The notes under the pieces are model-generated. The model did no database searches and was not told where the DNA came from. It worked only from the letters and a program-made list of their open reading frames with translations. A stretch of 64,000 bases of DNA from Pseudevernia furfuracea (lineage: Eukaryota > Ascomycota > Lecanoromycetes > Lecanorales > Parmeliaceae): positions 186,001 through 250,000 of the forward strand of contig JAIUPT010000015.1 of NCBI GenBank assembly GCA_022315425.1, written 5' to 3'. Both the position numbers and the translations under genes were made by a program. Shown piece by piece: positions 1 through 10,639 of this stretch. Position 1 is the stretch's first letter, and each line of letters opens with the position of its first letter.

Positions 1-194
1 TGTTACGAGCGTACCCTGCATCCCTTGACACCTCGTACCTTTGACACCTACGCTAGCCCTATCAGACTTAGCGTGTCTTGGCAGGTTCACTTCGCCATAC
101 ATATATGGTCTCCCTCCCAGTCTATAGTTGCTCCTTAGCTTGTTATCTTCGTTACATACTACACTACGGTTATCACCACAGTACGGTCCTTACA
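1..194 (+). repeat. LTR 1 (5' LTR of outer element)
   Basis: It starts TGTTACG, ends TCCTTACA and matches 5167-5360 over its full length. A palindromic catatatg-type TATA box lies at 101-106, and the probable RNA start agcttgttat is at 137-146. The proposed U3 is 1-136 and R-U5 is 137-194, inferred from the self-priming match just downstream. Confidence 0.88.
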
Positions 195-206
195 CTATAA
201 CAAGCT
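137..206 (+). promoter_or_regulatory. Putative transcript start and self-complementary primer-binding site (pair A)
   Basis: The 10-mer agcttgttat (137-146) in the LTR is the exact reverse complement of ataacaagct (197-206), which starts two bases after the LTR end. A TATA-like atatat sits about 31-36 bp upstream of 137. In Tf1/sushi-group retrotransposons the first bases of the RNA fold back on the PBS and prime reverse transcription; this geometry fits that. The function is inferred; the complementarity is seen directly. Confidence 0.7.
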
Positions 207-434
207 CATTTCAAACCCTTACCGGGACGCATCTTCATATGTGTTCCAACCAGTAGTCAGGAAGGCACATGAACTGAAATCAATAGTTAACCAGGCCTTT
301 AGCCGCGAAGAAACCTTCTTCAATCAAAGAATACCTCTTAGAATACCTACATTCTTCGTGGCAACTCAAGCGGACAAGAACTCAGCTTGTTACATTCTTT
401 TCAAAAAAACAAGTCTTCTCCGCTCGTAACTTCA

Positions 435-720
435 AACATCAGAAGAACTCAATCTCAGCGACAGAGACCCACATATCAAACTCGTCTGTCGTCTTTATAC
501 ATCAGATTCTTATTCTTGTCTTGGTTAAGCACGTCAGGAGAAAGAAAGTGCTACCCGATTCTTAACACCGAAATCTAGAATATTCTCAACACCACCCTTT
601 TCAACATCAAAGAACTTAATCTCAGCGGCAGAAAAATCACATATCAAACTCGTCTGTCGTCTCCGTACATCAGATCCTTATTCTTGTCTTGGTCAAGCAC
701 GCCAGGAGAAAGAAAGTGCT
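435..720 (+). repeat. Direct duplication in retroelement leader
   Basis: About 118 bp at 435-552 recur at 603-720 (shared catatcaaactcgtctgtcg and aggagaaagaaagtgct). Several differences are C in the second copy against T in the first (ggttaagcacgtcagg versus ggtcaagcacgccagg), consistent with deamination-type decay. Between the leader and the gag gene (721-1280) nothing further is recognised. Confidence 0.8.
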
Positions 721-1280
721 TCGCTCCGTTTCGATTTCAAAAAACCAACCACCATCAAAAATTTCACAACCACACATCCAACCCAGGCTCTGAACGTCTC
801 ACATTCAAGGCAAAACGTTCTAATACATAGGGTCTTCACGGCGCTCAATTCGGTCAAAAGACGTCTTCACAGCAACCTCCAAAAGAAAACCTTCTCTGAA
901 CTAATACTCTTTCTTCTCCCGCAAATTCAGCCCTGCAACAAGAATTACCTTCCAACACCAAAACTTCTACCCCAATTTCTACGAAACTCCCTCCCTCTCA
1001 CATCCCTCCCCCTCACCAGTCGATCTCTTAACTGAGTAATCGATTAATCATGAAGTTCTACGAAGAACGACTCGCTACATTCTCTTCTTGGCCACATATC
1101 TTTTCATTTCCGTAACCGAAAGAATTTGCCGCGGCTACATTCGTCTATGTCCCTACAAAAGAATGTTATGATAATGTATAATGTAATGATTATGCAATCA
1201 ATCTTGACAGCTGGAAAGAAGACGATAACGCACTCATATAACATCTACGTCGATCGCTTAAATATGTCTCTGTCATAAAA

Positions 1281-2499
1281 ATGAGGCGAGACTAAGTGAA
1301 AACGATTCTCGACGCTCTCAAATTAAGTATTCAAGTCGAGGAAGCTTAAGAAGCTGCTGAGAAAGAAGCTCAAAAAGCTACTCAACAAGCTGCTCAGAAA
1401 GAAGCTCAAAAACCTACTCTCACATCTCGAGACCTAGTCTTCTTTGATCCTTCGCTGCAGTATGACTTTCCGAAACTTCGTCTATATCATGACATCAATA
1501 AGTTCGCCGAGCATATTCTACAGTGTGCGGACCGATATCGCGAGGTTGATGTCACAGAGCTACTTCCCAAATGTCTTCGTGGCCATGCATTTACATGGAG
1601 TCAAAGCATTCAACTAAAAGATGTAACCCTCGCCAAGTACATGGAGGTTTTGACAGCCAAATTCGGAAAACCTCTCCCGGCTTCGCAAGAACCTTCCAAA
1701 CCGGCTGCACAAGAGACTTCAAAACCAGCGCAAATGCCCCAAGAGTATCACAAATGCACTCTCTGCTCAGCATCATTCTCGTCAATTAGCCGACTTCTAA
1801 GTCATAGCCAAATGGCCATCTGCAACAAGGCCTCGTGCAAGCACTGCGAGGGAACCTTCGAGTCAAAAAAAAAATCAGCTGCATGAGCACCTCCGCAATC
1901 GAGACTGTCAGCAATCATCTCCCATCAAGAGCATAGCGCCTCATAAATCTAGCCTGTCAACACTCACCCCTGCTGAGAGCGCTACTTCTTATCCATCCTC
2001 ATCTGAAATCTCTACATCTTGCCCGGCAACACCTCCGCCGGAATATCGTTCTACAACCCCGCCTCCGGTGTATCAGTCATCAACACCAAAAAATTACCTC
2101 ACAATCGCTGACCTCTACATGCGCTATGCACCTCTCAAATCAATCAAATCCTCATGGATTCGCCCAGTTACTCGTTCCAGGACCGTTCTTCCCACACTCA
2201 CAGTCAAGGATTTATATGAGAAGTTCCATGGACGCCAAATTGGCATGAGATCTCCAAGTCGCCAAATCGGGTCTAGCGCAGTCAAATCAGCATGCGATGC
2301 AAAGACCCCGGCAATCGCCTCAAATTTGGTTCCTCAGAAGGGCGCCAAGACTCCATTTTTCACCATGCCAAAAACCAGTGCTCAGCGACTGAGTTATCAA
2401 CAACAACGTCAAGTAACGCCTTCCTTCTTCGCATCACCTCGAGCTATAGTCTATGGCTACCGACGCCATCATAGCCGGAGGCCCGAAGCGTGTTGTTGA
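1281..2499 (+). pseudogene. Decayed gag-like gene with zinc-finger pair
   Basis: Reading from ATG 1281, in-frame TAA codons occur at 1293 and 1347, both where a CAA Gln codon would fit (CpA to TpA, RIP-like). After an Ala/Gln/Lys-rich stretch comes a capsid-like region (around 1450-1680, with LPKCLRGHAFTW and LAKYMEVLTAKFG), a Pro-rich linker, and two Cys/His finger motifs around 1750-1910 (CTLCSASFSS and CKHCEGTFES followed by H and C). A run of ten A at 1865-1874 shifts the frame; with one A fewer the second finger continues into an ORF ending at 2499 through Pro/Ser-rich sequence and YLTIADLYMRYAP. Retroelement Gag-like nucleic-acid-binding protein is inferred from the capsid-like part, the fingers and the flanking LTRs. 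Confidence 0.65.
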
Positions 2500-2944
2500 T
2501 GACGTCGTCGCCCTCGGTGGATTTGGCCTCATGGAGAAGACTGCGCCAAAACCATTTGATATCGATTTAAGGTTTAAGGTTCGGGCGGTTCGGAAGGCCT
2601 TCAGCCAATTACAGGCCTTCATTTCTGGATTTCTTCTCCGTTCGAAAATCGAATATCAAATGGCTGCTGCATGGCAAAACACGTCCTTGGCCACCATTTC
2701 TTCAATTCTTCACCAATGGAGGCCATTCCTGAACCCCTGCCACCGCATGACGTCATGCTAGCGACATGGCATCGCCAAGACGTCATCGAATTAAATTGGG
2801 ATCAACATCATCGCCGCAAGGAGAAAGCGAGCGCTAGGGCCAAAAGTTCTTTGTTTTTTATGATTTTTCAGCGACCAAGCATGCATGGCGTTTGTTTTTT
2901 TTCTTCTTCTTTTCTTCTTTTCTACAGCACTGGGGACCAGCGCT

Positions 2945-2962
2945 TCTCCGGGGGGGGGGTAG
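2945..2962 (+). promoter_or_regulatory. Polypurine tract before inner LTR
   Basis: A run of about ten G followed by tag directly precedes the TGTTACG start of the LTR at 2963. The same arrangement (ggagg plus G run plus tag) precedes the LTR at 4971. This is the expected plus-strand primer position of an LTR retroelement. Confidence 0.75.
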
Positions 2963-3154
2963 TGTTACGAGCGTACCCTGCATCCCTTGACACCTCGTAC
3001 CTTTGACACCTACGCTAGCCCTATCAGGCTTAGCGTGTCTTGGCAGGTTCACTCCGCCATACATATATGGCCTCCCTCCCAGTACATAGTTGTCCTGTAT
3101 CTAGTTGTCTTATTCAATACACCTACATGACTTGACTCTGTACTGGTCCTGACA
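2963..3154 (+). repeat. LTR 2 (5' LTR of inner element)
   Basis: It starts TGTTACG, ends GGTCCTGACA and carries the same first half as LTR 1 but a different second half. The TATA-like atatat lies at 3063-3068 and the putative RNA start atctagttgt at 3099-3108. Confidence 0.85.
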
Positions 3155-3166
3155 CTACAACTAGAT
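3099..3166 (+). promoter_or_regulatory. Putative transcript start and self-complementary PBS (pair B)
   Basis: atctagttgt (3099-3108) is the exact reverse complement of acaactagat (3157-3166), which begins two bases after the LTR end, the same spacing as pair A. Both members differ from pair A and change together, so complementarity is kept despite sequence change. Confidence 0.72.
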
Positions 3167-4970
3167 CACCCTCACTCCATTCGTTTTTTTGACAGTAAGC
3201 GAATTCAAATAAGTATACTGGCAGGAGCTTTGTCAAGAAGACTAAGTGAGATCAAGACACCTTCGGGTTGAGGTCAATATCGACAATTGAGACATCGTAT
3301 CCCTGGGTCTACCCACCATACGGGCAGAGGGCACCTCTGGGTCTGGCCACCAGACGGCAAAAGGAACCATGGCGGAACCGCCTTGTGTACAGTGAGCAAG
3401 GGATAAAGAAGTTACTGGACCATTCGTACGACTTAGCGAATCAGAAAGAAATCGTCAAAACACCTCCTCACCCCACAGCGAGCCTGCTACAAGGCAACGG
3501 GATCAGACCCGAAGACACTCAAAACAACAGCAAACGCACGACCTCTTCATTGAGCATGTCGGCCATACAACACGAAAAGAAGCCGCATTCTACCCCGCCT
3601 GGGCTTCACACCTGAATTTCTCAACACACCACCGCAAACAACATTCTTCAGAGCACTCATATTCTTTGCGGGGTGTCAAACGGGCAAGCAAAGAAATCAA
3701 GTGGGAACAAAGAAAACGGACGGCAAGTGAGCCTGCTACAATGGCACAACACATTCGATTCTTTCTTTCCCCTTTCTATCATTTTCACGACATGGCGAAT
3801 TATAACACAAATTCTACGAATCAGGCGCTTGAGTTACGGGAGCTCTATGTCAGACAGGTCATTGACAGCGGAGTACTCGCTATCGGTCTTAGGACGGGTG
3901 TCAAGAACTTAGTATTGGTGAGACACCGGCAGTCGAAGCGGTAGGCTTACGAAGCGGATGGATGCAATGGATAGCACTACGGGACAACACAGCGACGGAA
4001 GTCGAATGACAAGAGGCTATGGTCAGGACATGAGTAGAAGATGGATATTTGATGGCAAGAGCTTGGGAGGCACAGGGCAAATCTACAATGGTACTCCCAG
4101 GACAGGCTGCCAGCGGGAGTTGAGGTGGAAAACATATCTGCATGCGATGGATTTTTTCGATTCTACATGAACAACATGGACAAAGCAATGTGGCTGCAGC
4201 AGGCATGGACAATGCTGGCATGAACGACAAAGCAATGTGGCTGCTGCCTGCTGAACAACATGGACAACTCTGGCTAGACTGCATTCGGCCTAGCGCACTC
4301 AAATCAGCATGCGATCCGGCCAAACCTCGGACATGGTGTTTTTGAGCGATTCCAGGCCATTCCAGAAAAGCGCCAAGGCTCCATTTTTCACCATGGCAAA
4401 TTCGAATGCTCAGCGACTTCTCATTCAACAACAACGCCATATGACAGCTACCTTCTTCGCCTCCCCCCGAGCTATAGTCTATGGCTGCCGACGACGCCAT
4501 AGCCGGAGACCCGAAGCGTGTTGTTGATGACGTCGTCGCCCTCGGTGGATTTGGTCCCAAGGAGAACACAACTCAGCTGCGCCAAGGTCATTTGATATTG
4601 ATTTAAGGTTAAGGTTCGGACGGTTCGGAAGGCCTCAGCCAATCACAGGCCTTCATTCAGCAACTTTCTTCTCCGGCCGCAAATCCAATATCAGCTGCCC
4701 AGCCTACACCAAAAACCATTTTTGGCCACCATTTCTTCAATTCTTCACCAATGGAGGCCATTCCAGGATCCCTGCAACCGCATGACGTCATGCTAGCGAC
4801 ATGGCATCGCCAAGACGTCACCGGAGCGACTTGGGATCAGCACTGCGACTGAGGATTGCGTCGGCGAGCATCATGTTTCTGCTTTTGTTCTTTCTTTCAC
4901 ATGCATAGCGAGCGACTATGAGCGAGCGACTACAGCCATGAGGACATGTCTTTTCGGAGGGGGGGGGTAG

Positions 4971-5164
4971 TGTTACGAGCGTACCCCGCATCCCTTTGTG
5001 ACACACCTTCCTTTGTGACACACCTTCCTTTGTTGACACGCCTTCCCCCTTTAGGCTTAGCGTGTCTTGGCAGGTTCACTCCGCCATACATATATGGCCT
5101 GCCCTCCCAGTACATAGTTGTTCTGCATCTAGTTGTCTTATTCTATACACCTACATGACTTGAC
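4971..5164 (+). repeat. LTR 3 (3'-truncated LTR of inner element)
   Basis: Related to LTR 2 in its second half (atctagttgt at 5127-5136, cacctacatgacttgac) but with a locally duplicated segment (ttccttTGTgacacacc twice) near its start and without the terminal tactggtcctgaca. Confidence 0.8.
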
Positions 5165-5166
5165 AG

Positions 5167-5360
5167 TGTTACGAGCGTACCCTGCATCCCTTGACACCTC
5201 GTACCTTTAACACCTACGCTAGCCCTATCAGGCTTAGCGTGTCTTGGCAGGTTCACTCCGCCATACATATATGGCCTCCCTCCCAGCTCATAGTTGCTCC
5301 TCAGCTTGTTATCTTCGTTACATACTACACTACGGTTATCATCACAGTACGATCCTTACA
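5167..5360 (+). repeat. LTR 4 (3' LTR of outer element)
   Basis: 194 bp, collinear with LTR 1. The differences I see are transitions (G/A or C/T) with no length change. agcttgttat lies at 5303-5312. AT-rich RIP-like sequence starts immediately after it. Confidence 0.88.
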
Positions 5361-7824
5361 AAGAAGAGAAAAAAGAGAGAACGATAATTAAATTGCTTTA
5401 AATTCTAAGTGACGTAATATTTATAAAAATTATATAGAGTCAAAATTTAAAAGAATCAAAGAAAATAAGAGCGAACGACAATTTGACTACTTTAAATTCT
5501 GAGTGAAATAACGTAACATATATTAAGCGAGATTTTAAATGCTTGACGTGAAATTTAGACTAAATTCATTTTAAATAATATTAGTTTAGATATCTATTTT
5601 TAAATAATAATAATATTATAAATTTAAGAAAAAAAGACTATACGCGCAGACTATACGCATTTTCAGATTTAATTTAAACGCCGAAGTTGATAACTCTAGT
5701 TTAACTAAGACTAACTTAATTCTAAGCATCTCGAAATCCTCTATCTTATCTCTTTCGAATTCGTATCTTGATCGTATATAATATATCTGAAATTGTAAAA
5801 CTAAAGCTCAATGTTATATAGACTATTAATTAAGAGATTCGTTAAATCTAAAAGAGCTAGACTGTTAACAAGTAAAATCAAGATCACTTAAATTCTCACT
5901 TTAAACTCTTTCTTCTTATTATTAATCAACAATATAACGTTTTTTATAATTAACTCAAACGACGCGTATTATACGTAACAACTAACGAAGAAAGAGATTA
6001 ATCTAAATGTTTTTGAAGTCTTTAAACTCTTTATAAACGAACGAGAATTCAGTTACAGCGCTCTAATCTCACACTTTCGCAAGATATTAATATTATATAT
6101 ATTTAAACGCGATAGTGTAAATAGTAGAATTTAAGACCTCGAGATATTAATATAAAGTCAAGTGAACACGATCAAGAATATCTTATAAAGATTGAATTAA
6201 AAAAAACTTGTTGATCTTTAGATTAAATGAAGATTTAAGAGTTAATAGATCTAAAATCTCTTTGCGAATTTCGACTCGTTAAATGTATTCGTCGCAGCAG
6301 AAGAAAACGTGCGTTATAAATCTTTTTTATCTTCTTTTTATGCGAGTGAGCTAACTCTAAAGTTATATATAGTATCAGAGAATCTTTATATCGTCGAGAA
6401 TAAACACGATATTCGCGAGATGAATATTATATACAATCAAGACTTTACGAGCGATGAGACGGTCGATTAGAGCTTCTAATATAATTTCTTCTTTTTCGAT
6501 AATAACGAAAAGAATAATAACACGAATAAGACGCGCGATTAGAACTTATAACATGATCTCTTCGTTTTTGATTTCGACGAGAAAAACAACGTTACGAAGT
6601 CTGCGTTTAAATCTTTCGTCGATTTTAAAGCTCGCTCTTATCTTAGTGTCTCTCTCACTACTAGTAGTATCTTATTTATCTCTATTAGTCGTTAATCAGA
6701 CTATATCGTTAATCTCGTCACGTCTTCGAGAAGACGATTCGACTCGTGAGAAATTCTATTTAAGATATGAAAGGGAAGCGAACTACTCGCGATCACGTCG
6801 AATATTATTTATGAATCGCGCGATGTCAGAAATCGCATAAACAGACGCATCTTTAAGAAGTCGTCTAACGATCGTATAATAATAAATAATAATTATAATC
6901 GTTTAAAGACTGCTTATAAACATGAGAAGATCGATTATATAATTAGATTTCGAGAGATAATCGACGATAAGATCAAGACGCATATAATATTACTACTCGT
7001 ACTCGAACTGAGTACGTATATTTCGATTATCTCTGTTAGACTCAAAGCTCTCGTCTCTGTTTCTATTTTTACTTCGCGAGAAGTTAGATTCTTTAACTCT
7101 AACTCTACGCGCGATTAATAATATATCAACTTAAACGATCTCTTCGTAAGTTAAGTTAAGCGACGAAATTTTAAGAGACTATATATAATTAATGTGACTG
7201 AGATACGCTGCGTGTGCGTGTGTTATTATTCGATTCTTATTATATATCTACGAGCGATCTCTTTCGAGCGTGATAAGCGATAAAATAAGAAAACGAGTTA
7301 ATAGATCTATATATAGTTATGTGAGTAAAGCTATTTCTTAGAAATAGTATAAAATAGAATTAGCATAGAATAAAATTAATAAAACGATCTTAATTACACG
7401 CTCGCGTTTTATCTGAATTGACTACTAGCTATATATAATTAAAATCGTCTATTCTTCTTTCGTCTATTATTAATCTTTAATTATATTATTTTAAGAATTC
7501 AAGCTTATAAGCACTCTTCACTTGTTTAGTCTATATATAATATTCAATCGACGATCTCAAAGTAGATATTTGAATACTTAGATATAAGAAGTTCTAAATA
7601 GAATTAGACATATTAAGAAAATTCAAACTTAGTCTTATCGAGGGCTTAACGCTTCGTCGCACGCTTTCCTAATCAAATAATTGTATCGATTAAAAATATT
7701 TTAAAGTCTTTTCAGACTGCATAAAGAGGCGACGATAACTTCGATTATATTTTAAAATAGCTTAGCGACGAAGACTGCATATAAATCTTTATAATAAACG
7801 TCGCTGACGATTATTATCAAGATA

Positions 7825-8050
7825 GACTTTGTACTACAAAATCTATCGCTAGCGATCGATTCGAAAAACGTTATTTTATCAATCAAAAATTTTATTCAAA
7901 TAAATTTTACAATATAAAGTCTCAGAATACTATAATTAGATTAGTATTAAGAGAGACTTTGCACTATAAAATCTATCGCTAGCGATCGATTCGAAAAACG
8001 TTATTTTATTAATAAAAAATTTATTCGAATAAGTTTTGCAGTGCAAAGTC
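7825..8050. repeat. Twin short inverted-repeat elements (MITE-like)
   Basis: Two 96-97 bp units (7825-7921 and 7955-8050) share the start gactttg-actacaaaatc, a central atctatcgctagcgatcgat palindrome and an end matching the reverse complement of the start (ttttgcagtgcaaagtc in unit 2). Unit-to-unit differences are mostly C/T or G/A. The 130-bp spacing suggests a tandem duplication of unit plus spacer. Confidence 0.65.
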
Positions 8051-9420
8051 GTCGAATACTAGAGTTAGAACATTTTTATTTCTATGTATAAAGCGTAGAG
8101 ATATCATATTTTACGCATTTTAAATTAAGATTTATAATGTTAACGCGAAGCTAATTTAAAAAAACTCTTTCTCTTATATTTTCTTTGAAGTTTAAAGAGT
8201 TTTAATAAATCTATTTAAAGTAATAAATTCGAAAACGAATTCTTAAAGAAAGAAGATTATATTAATAACGAACTTAAAAGAATAGCTATTGTATAAGTTC
8301 GAAAATTGTCGAGCGTAATCGAATCGCTTGATATACGTATATTAAGCGAATTCTTGACGTGAGAAGCTTAAGAGAGTCATATCTCGAAGTTTCTTATTTT
8401 TCTTTCTTAAGAATTAGTCTCACTATTAGATATACTATACGTAATATATATATCTTTACTAAGTTCACATTGTTATATAATTCTAGTCTGTCTTATATAT
8501 ATCTATATTATATAAGTTAGTCTAATAATTTTACTTTAAGAACTTCGTCGAAACTTTATTTTATTAAAACTACTTCGAGAACTTTATCGAAATCTTCGAA
8601 GTAGAATAAAGTTTCTTTGATATTTATTACGATAATACTTCGAAGAAGCTTAAGAATCGTCGATACTTAAAAAAGATTTTAATTAAGATAAATTTCACGT
8701 TTGTTAGCGTTTCTTTATTATTCTATGTTTATATATATTCTTTTACTTATATATCGACGAGAACGTCGACGTCTTTTCTTATAAATAGCATTTTGTTACG
8801 AGCAAAGTCTTAATATCGTTAAGACTTAATATTCGTACTTAGATAAGCAGATTCTTTAACTTAGCTAGAAGTTATTTAAGTTATTATATATCAAAGAACG
8901 TCTTTACTTCTAGCAATAATAGTAATATCTACTTTTTAAATTTTTAAATTTTCGAACGAGTTTAATAAGTTAAAAGATTCTTATTTTAATAAATTATTTC
9001 TTATATAACGAGCAATAACATTCGTAATAATTAATTTAATATTAATATTATCTATTATTTTATTAATACTGCGACGATAAGTATTCTTATCGATAAAGAT
9101 AACTAAGATTTTAAGTAATAAGAATTGCTCGAAGATCTAAGAGAGATATTCTTAGATCGATTTATAAAGATATCTATTATCGTAGTTTTTAAAGTATTAT
9201 TCGTTAACGACGAATCGAAAAGACGATATTCTTAAATTATAGATTCTTAAAAGAAGCGAATTACTACTCGAAGAAAAACACGATTAATAATTTAATCTTT
9301 TAATTAAATTTGCTCGAAAAGTAAATCGAGTAACGAAAAACGAAAGTCTGCTCGTTAATTTCTTATTAACGTAAATATTATCGATAAATTTAAAAAGTTT
9401 CTACGAAATATAAAATTGCT

Positions 9421-9510
9421 AACTTTGCGAAACTAATAAAAATCGTGCTTTTCGTGTATTTAATAACTCTATTATATAAAAAGTACGATTTTCGTTAATT
9501 TTGTAACTTT
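9421..9510. repeat. Imperfect hairpin, MITE-like
   Basis: The arm at about 9425-9452 (ending aatcgtgctttt) is the imperfect reverse complement of 9479-9506 (starting aaaagtacgatttt); nearly all mismatches are transitions. It lies just upstream of the RT remnant starting at 9543 and may have interrupted that gene. Confidence 0.5.
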
Positions 9511-9542
9511 AAAAGTTTTTAATAGAATTTAGTTCTATAAAT

Positions 9543-9944
9543 AATTTTAATTCTAACGAGCTATGCAGCGATTTGAGTCTTATGATCAATCACACGAAGA
9601 ATATTCTTGATATCATAGTCGATTTTCTGAGAATCGAACTCGATAGTATACTTATGTAGACGAGATTCTCTTCGAACAAGCTCGATCGAGCGAGAAAGAC
9701 GATAACAGATCTTCTAAAAAGAGCGACAATCTCGCATCGTGAGCTCGAGTCAGCGATAGAATTTCTGTTCTTTAGGACGAAAATCGTTATTTTCGAGAGA
9801 GCATTCTTGAGAAGACTGTTCGACGTTATTCGAAAATCGATAACGATTATTCGACTATTTATCGATATAAAAGTCGATCTGCTATGATGAAAGATCTTTC
9901 TTAAAGATTAAAATAATCTCAAACTACTACGTAACGTCGTTAGT
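9543..9944 (+). pseudogene. Reverse transcriptase remnant of a tyrosine-recombinase retroelement
   Basis: Frame starting at 9603 reads ILDIIVDFLRIELDS, then a stop, then SNKLDRARKTITDLLKRA, SHRELESAIEFL and ERAFLRRLFDVIRKS. This matches the C-terminal palm/thumb and connection part of DIRS/Ngaro-type RTs (FLGIELDS, RELxSxxGxLxF and RAFLRRLxD are typical landmarks). The changes are those expected from RIP (Gly to Arg or Glu, Trp or Gln to stop). The catalytic palm is not recognisable upstream. Open frame phase runs exactly to 9944, where the copia element is inserted. Confidence 0.7.
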
Positions 9945-10138
9945 TATTAAAATATATATAGCTATAAGATCTTATATTGAGTAACTAATAGAACGACTCT
10001 ATTATATGACTATATAGAATATATGTAGTGAATAAGAAAGAAGAGAAGAAGAAGAATAGACAAGAGTCGCTTACTAACGCCACGCTAAAAAGCACGCTAG
10101 TACGAGCGAAACGATCTATGATTGACTGAATTTCATCA
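9945..10138 (-). repeat. Copia 3' LTR
   Basis: 194 bp, matching 15323-15516. The shared core includes taagaaagaagagaagaagaa and the cgccacgctaaaaag segment. On the minus strand it is the downstream LTR of the element. Confidence 0.85.
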
Positions 10139-10639
10139 CTCTCACATAGATAATAATAAATCTATATCTCTCATAGAGTCTATATTGAACTTCTACTTCT
10201 AGACGCTCTTCTTAAAATCTAACTAATCTATAAATATATTAAATTTGTTCTTGTTAAGAGTCTTTATAAACTAGTTAATAGTTATTTTTCTCGTAGATAC
10301 TCACTCGAATAACACTATTTTAGTTTTTATCTAATCTCGAACAAAATATCACTATATATCGATATGCTTGATACGTGTATAGAATCTAGAGTCTGAGATC
10401 AATATTTCAACACTTTAATTATCTATCTTAATTAGAATAGACTTAAATAAAAGCTCTAGATCGATATTTAACTCGCTTAATAAACGAATTAATTATATTA
10501 CTTTCTTGACTACTTACATTTAAGTCATATATTCGATCTCGCAAGACGACAATGCAATAAACTACTAACGTTTCGATATTTAGCTTATAGTCTCTTTATA
10601 TAGTAGAAACACGTATACTTCGAGAGATCTACGAGTTTT

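Larger units (their letters stand above)
2963..5164 (+). mobile_element. Inner TRIM-like LTR element
   Basis: The LTRs are 2963-3154 and 4971-5164, the latter lacking its last twenty or so bases. The internal region (3155-4970) has no recognisable protein domains. Its 3' part (about 4270-4640) is clearly related to 2270-2600 of the outer element, including the segment after the gag stop, so it looks like a shortened relative rather than an independent family. The right LTR stops at ttgac and is followed by ag and LTR 4, the same ag that normally precedes an LTR start, suggesting a deletion or template switch joined the two ends. Confidence 0.75.
1..5360 (+). mobile_element. Composite non-autonomous LTR retroelement, outer element
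   Basis: Four copies of a roughly 194-bp LTR starting TGTTACGAGCGTACC lie in the same orientation at 1, 2963, 4971 and 5167. The first and fourth share one 3' half (tagttgctcc, agcttgttat, ccttaca end), while the second and third share another (tagttgtcct, atctagttgt). The outer pair therefore belongs to one element and the inner pair to a second element placed at its 3' end. Only a decayed gag-like gene is present; I see no protease, RT, RNase H or integrase, so the element must have been mobilised by another. A G-rich polypurine tract precedes the inner LTRs. LTR 1 and LTR 4 differ almost only by transitions. The left target-site duplication cannot be seen because the window starts at the LTR edge. 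Confidence 0.85.

Noticed and set aside
6454..6840. 128-codon ORF in the AT-rich block
   Set aside because: Ser/Arg/Ile-rich composition is what random AT- and TCG-rich RIPed DNA yields; no family resemblance, and stops surround it.
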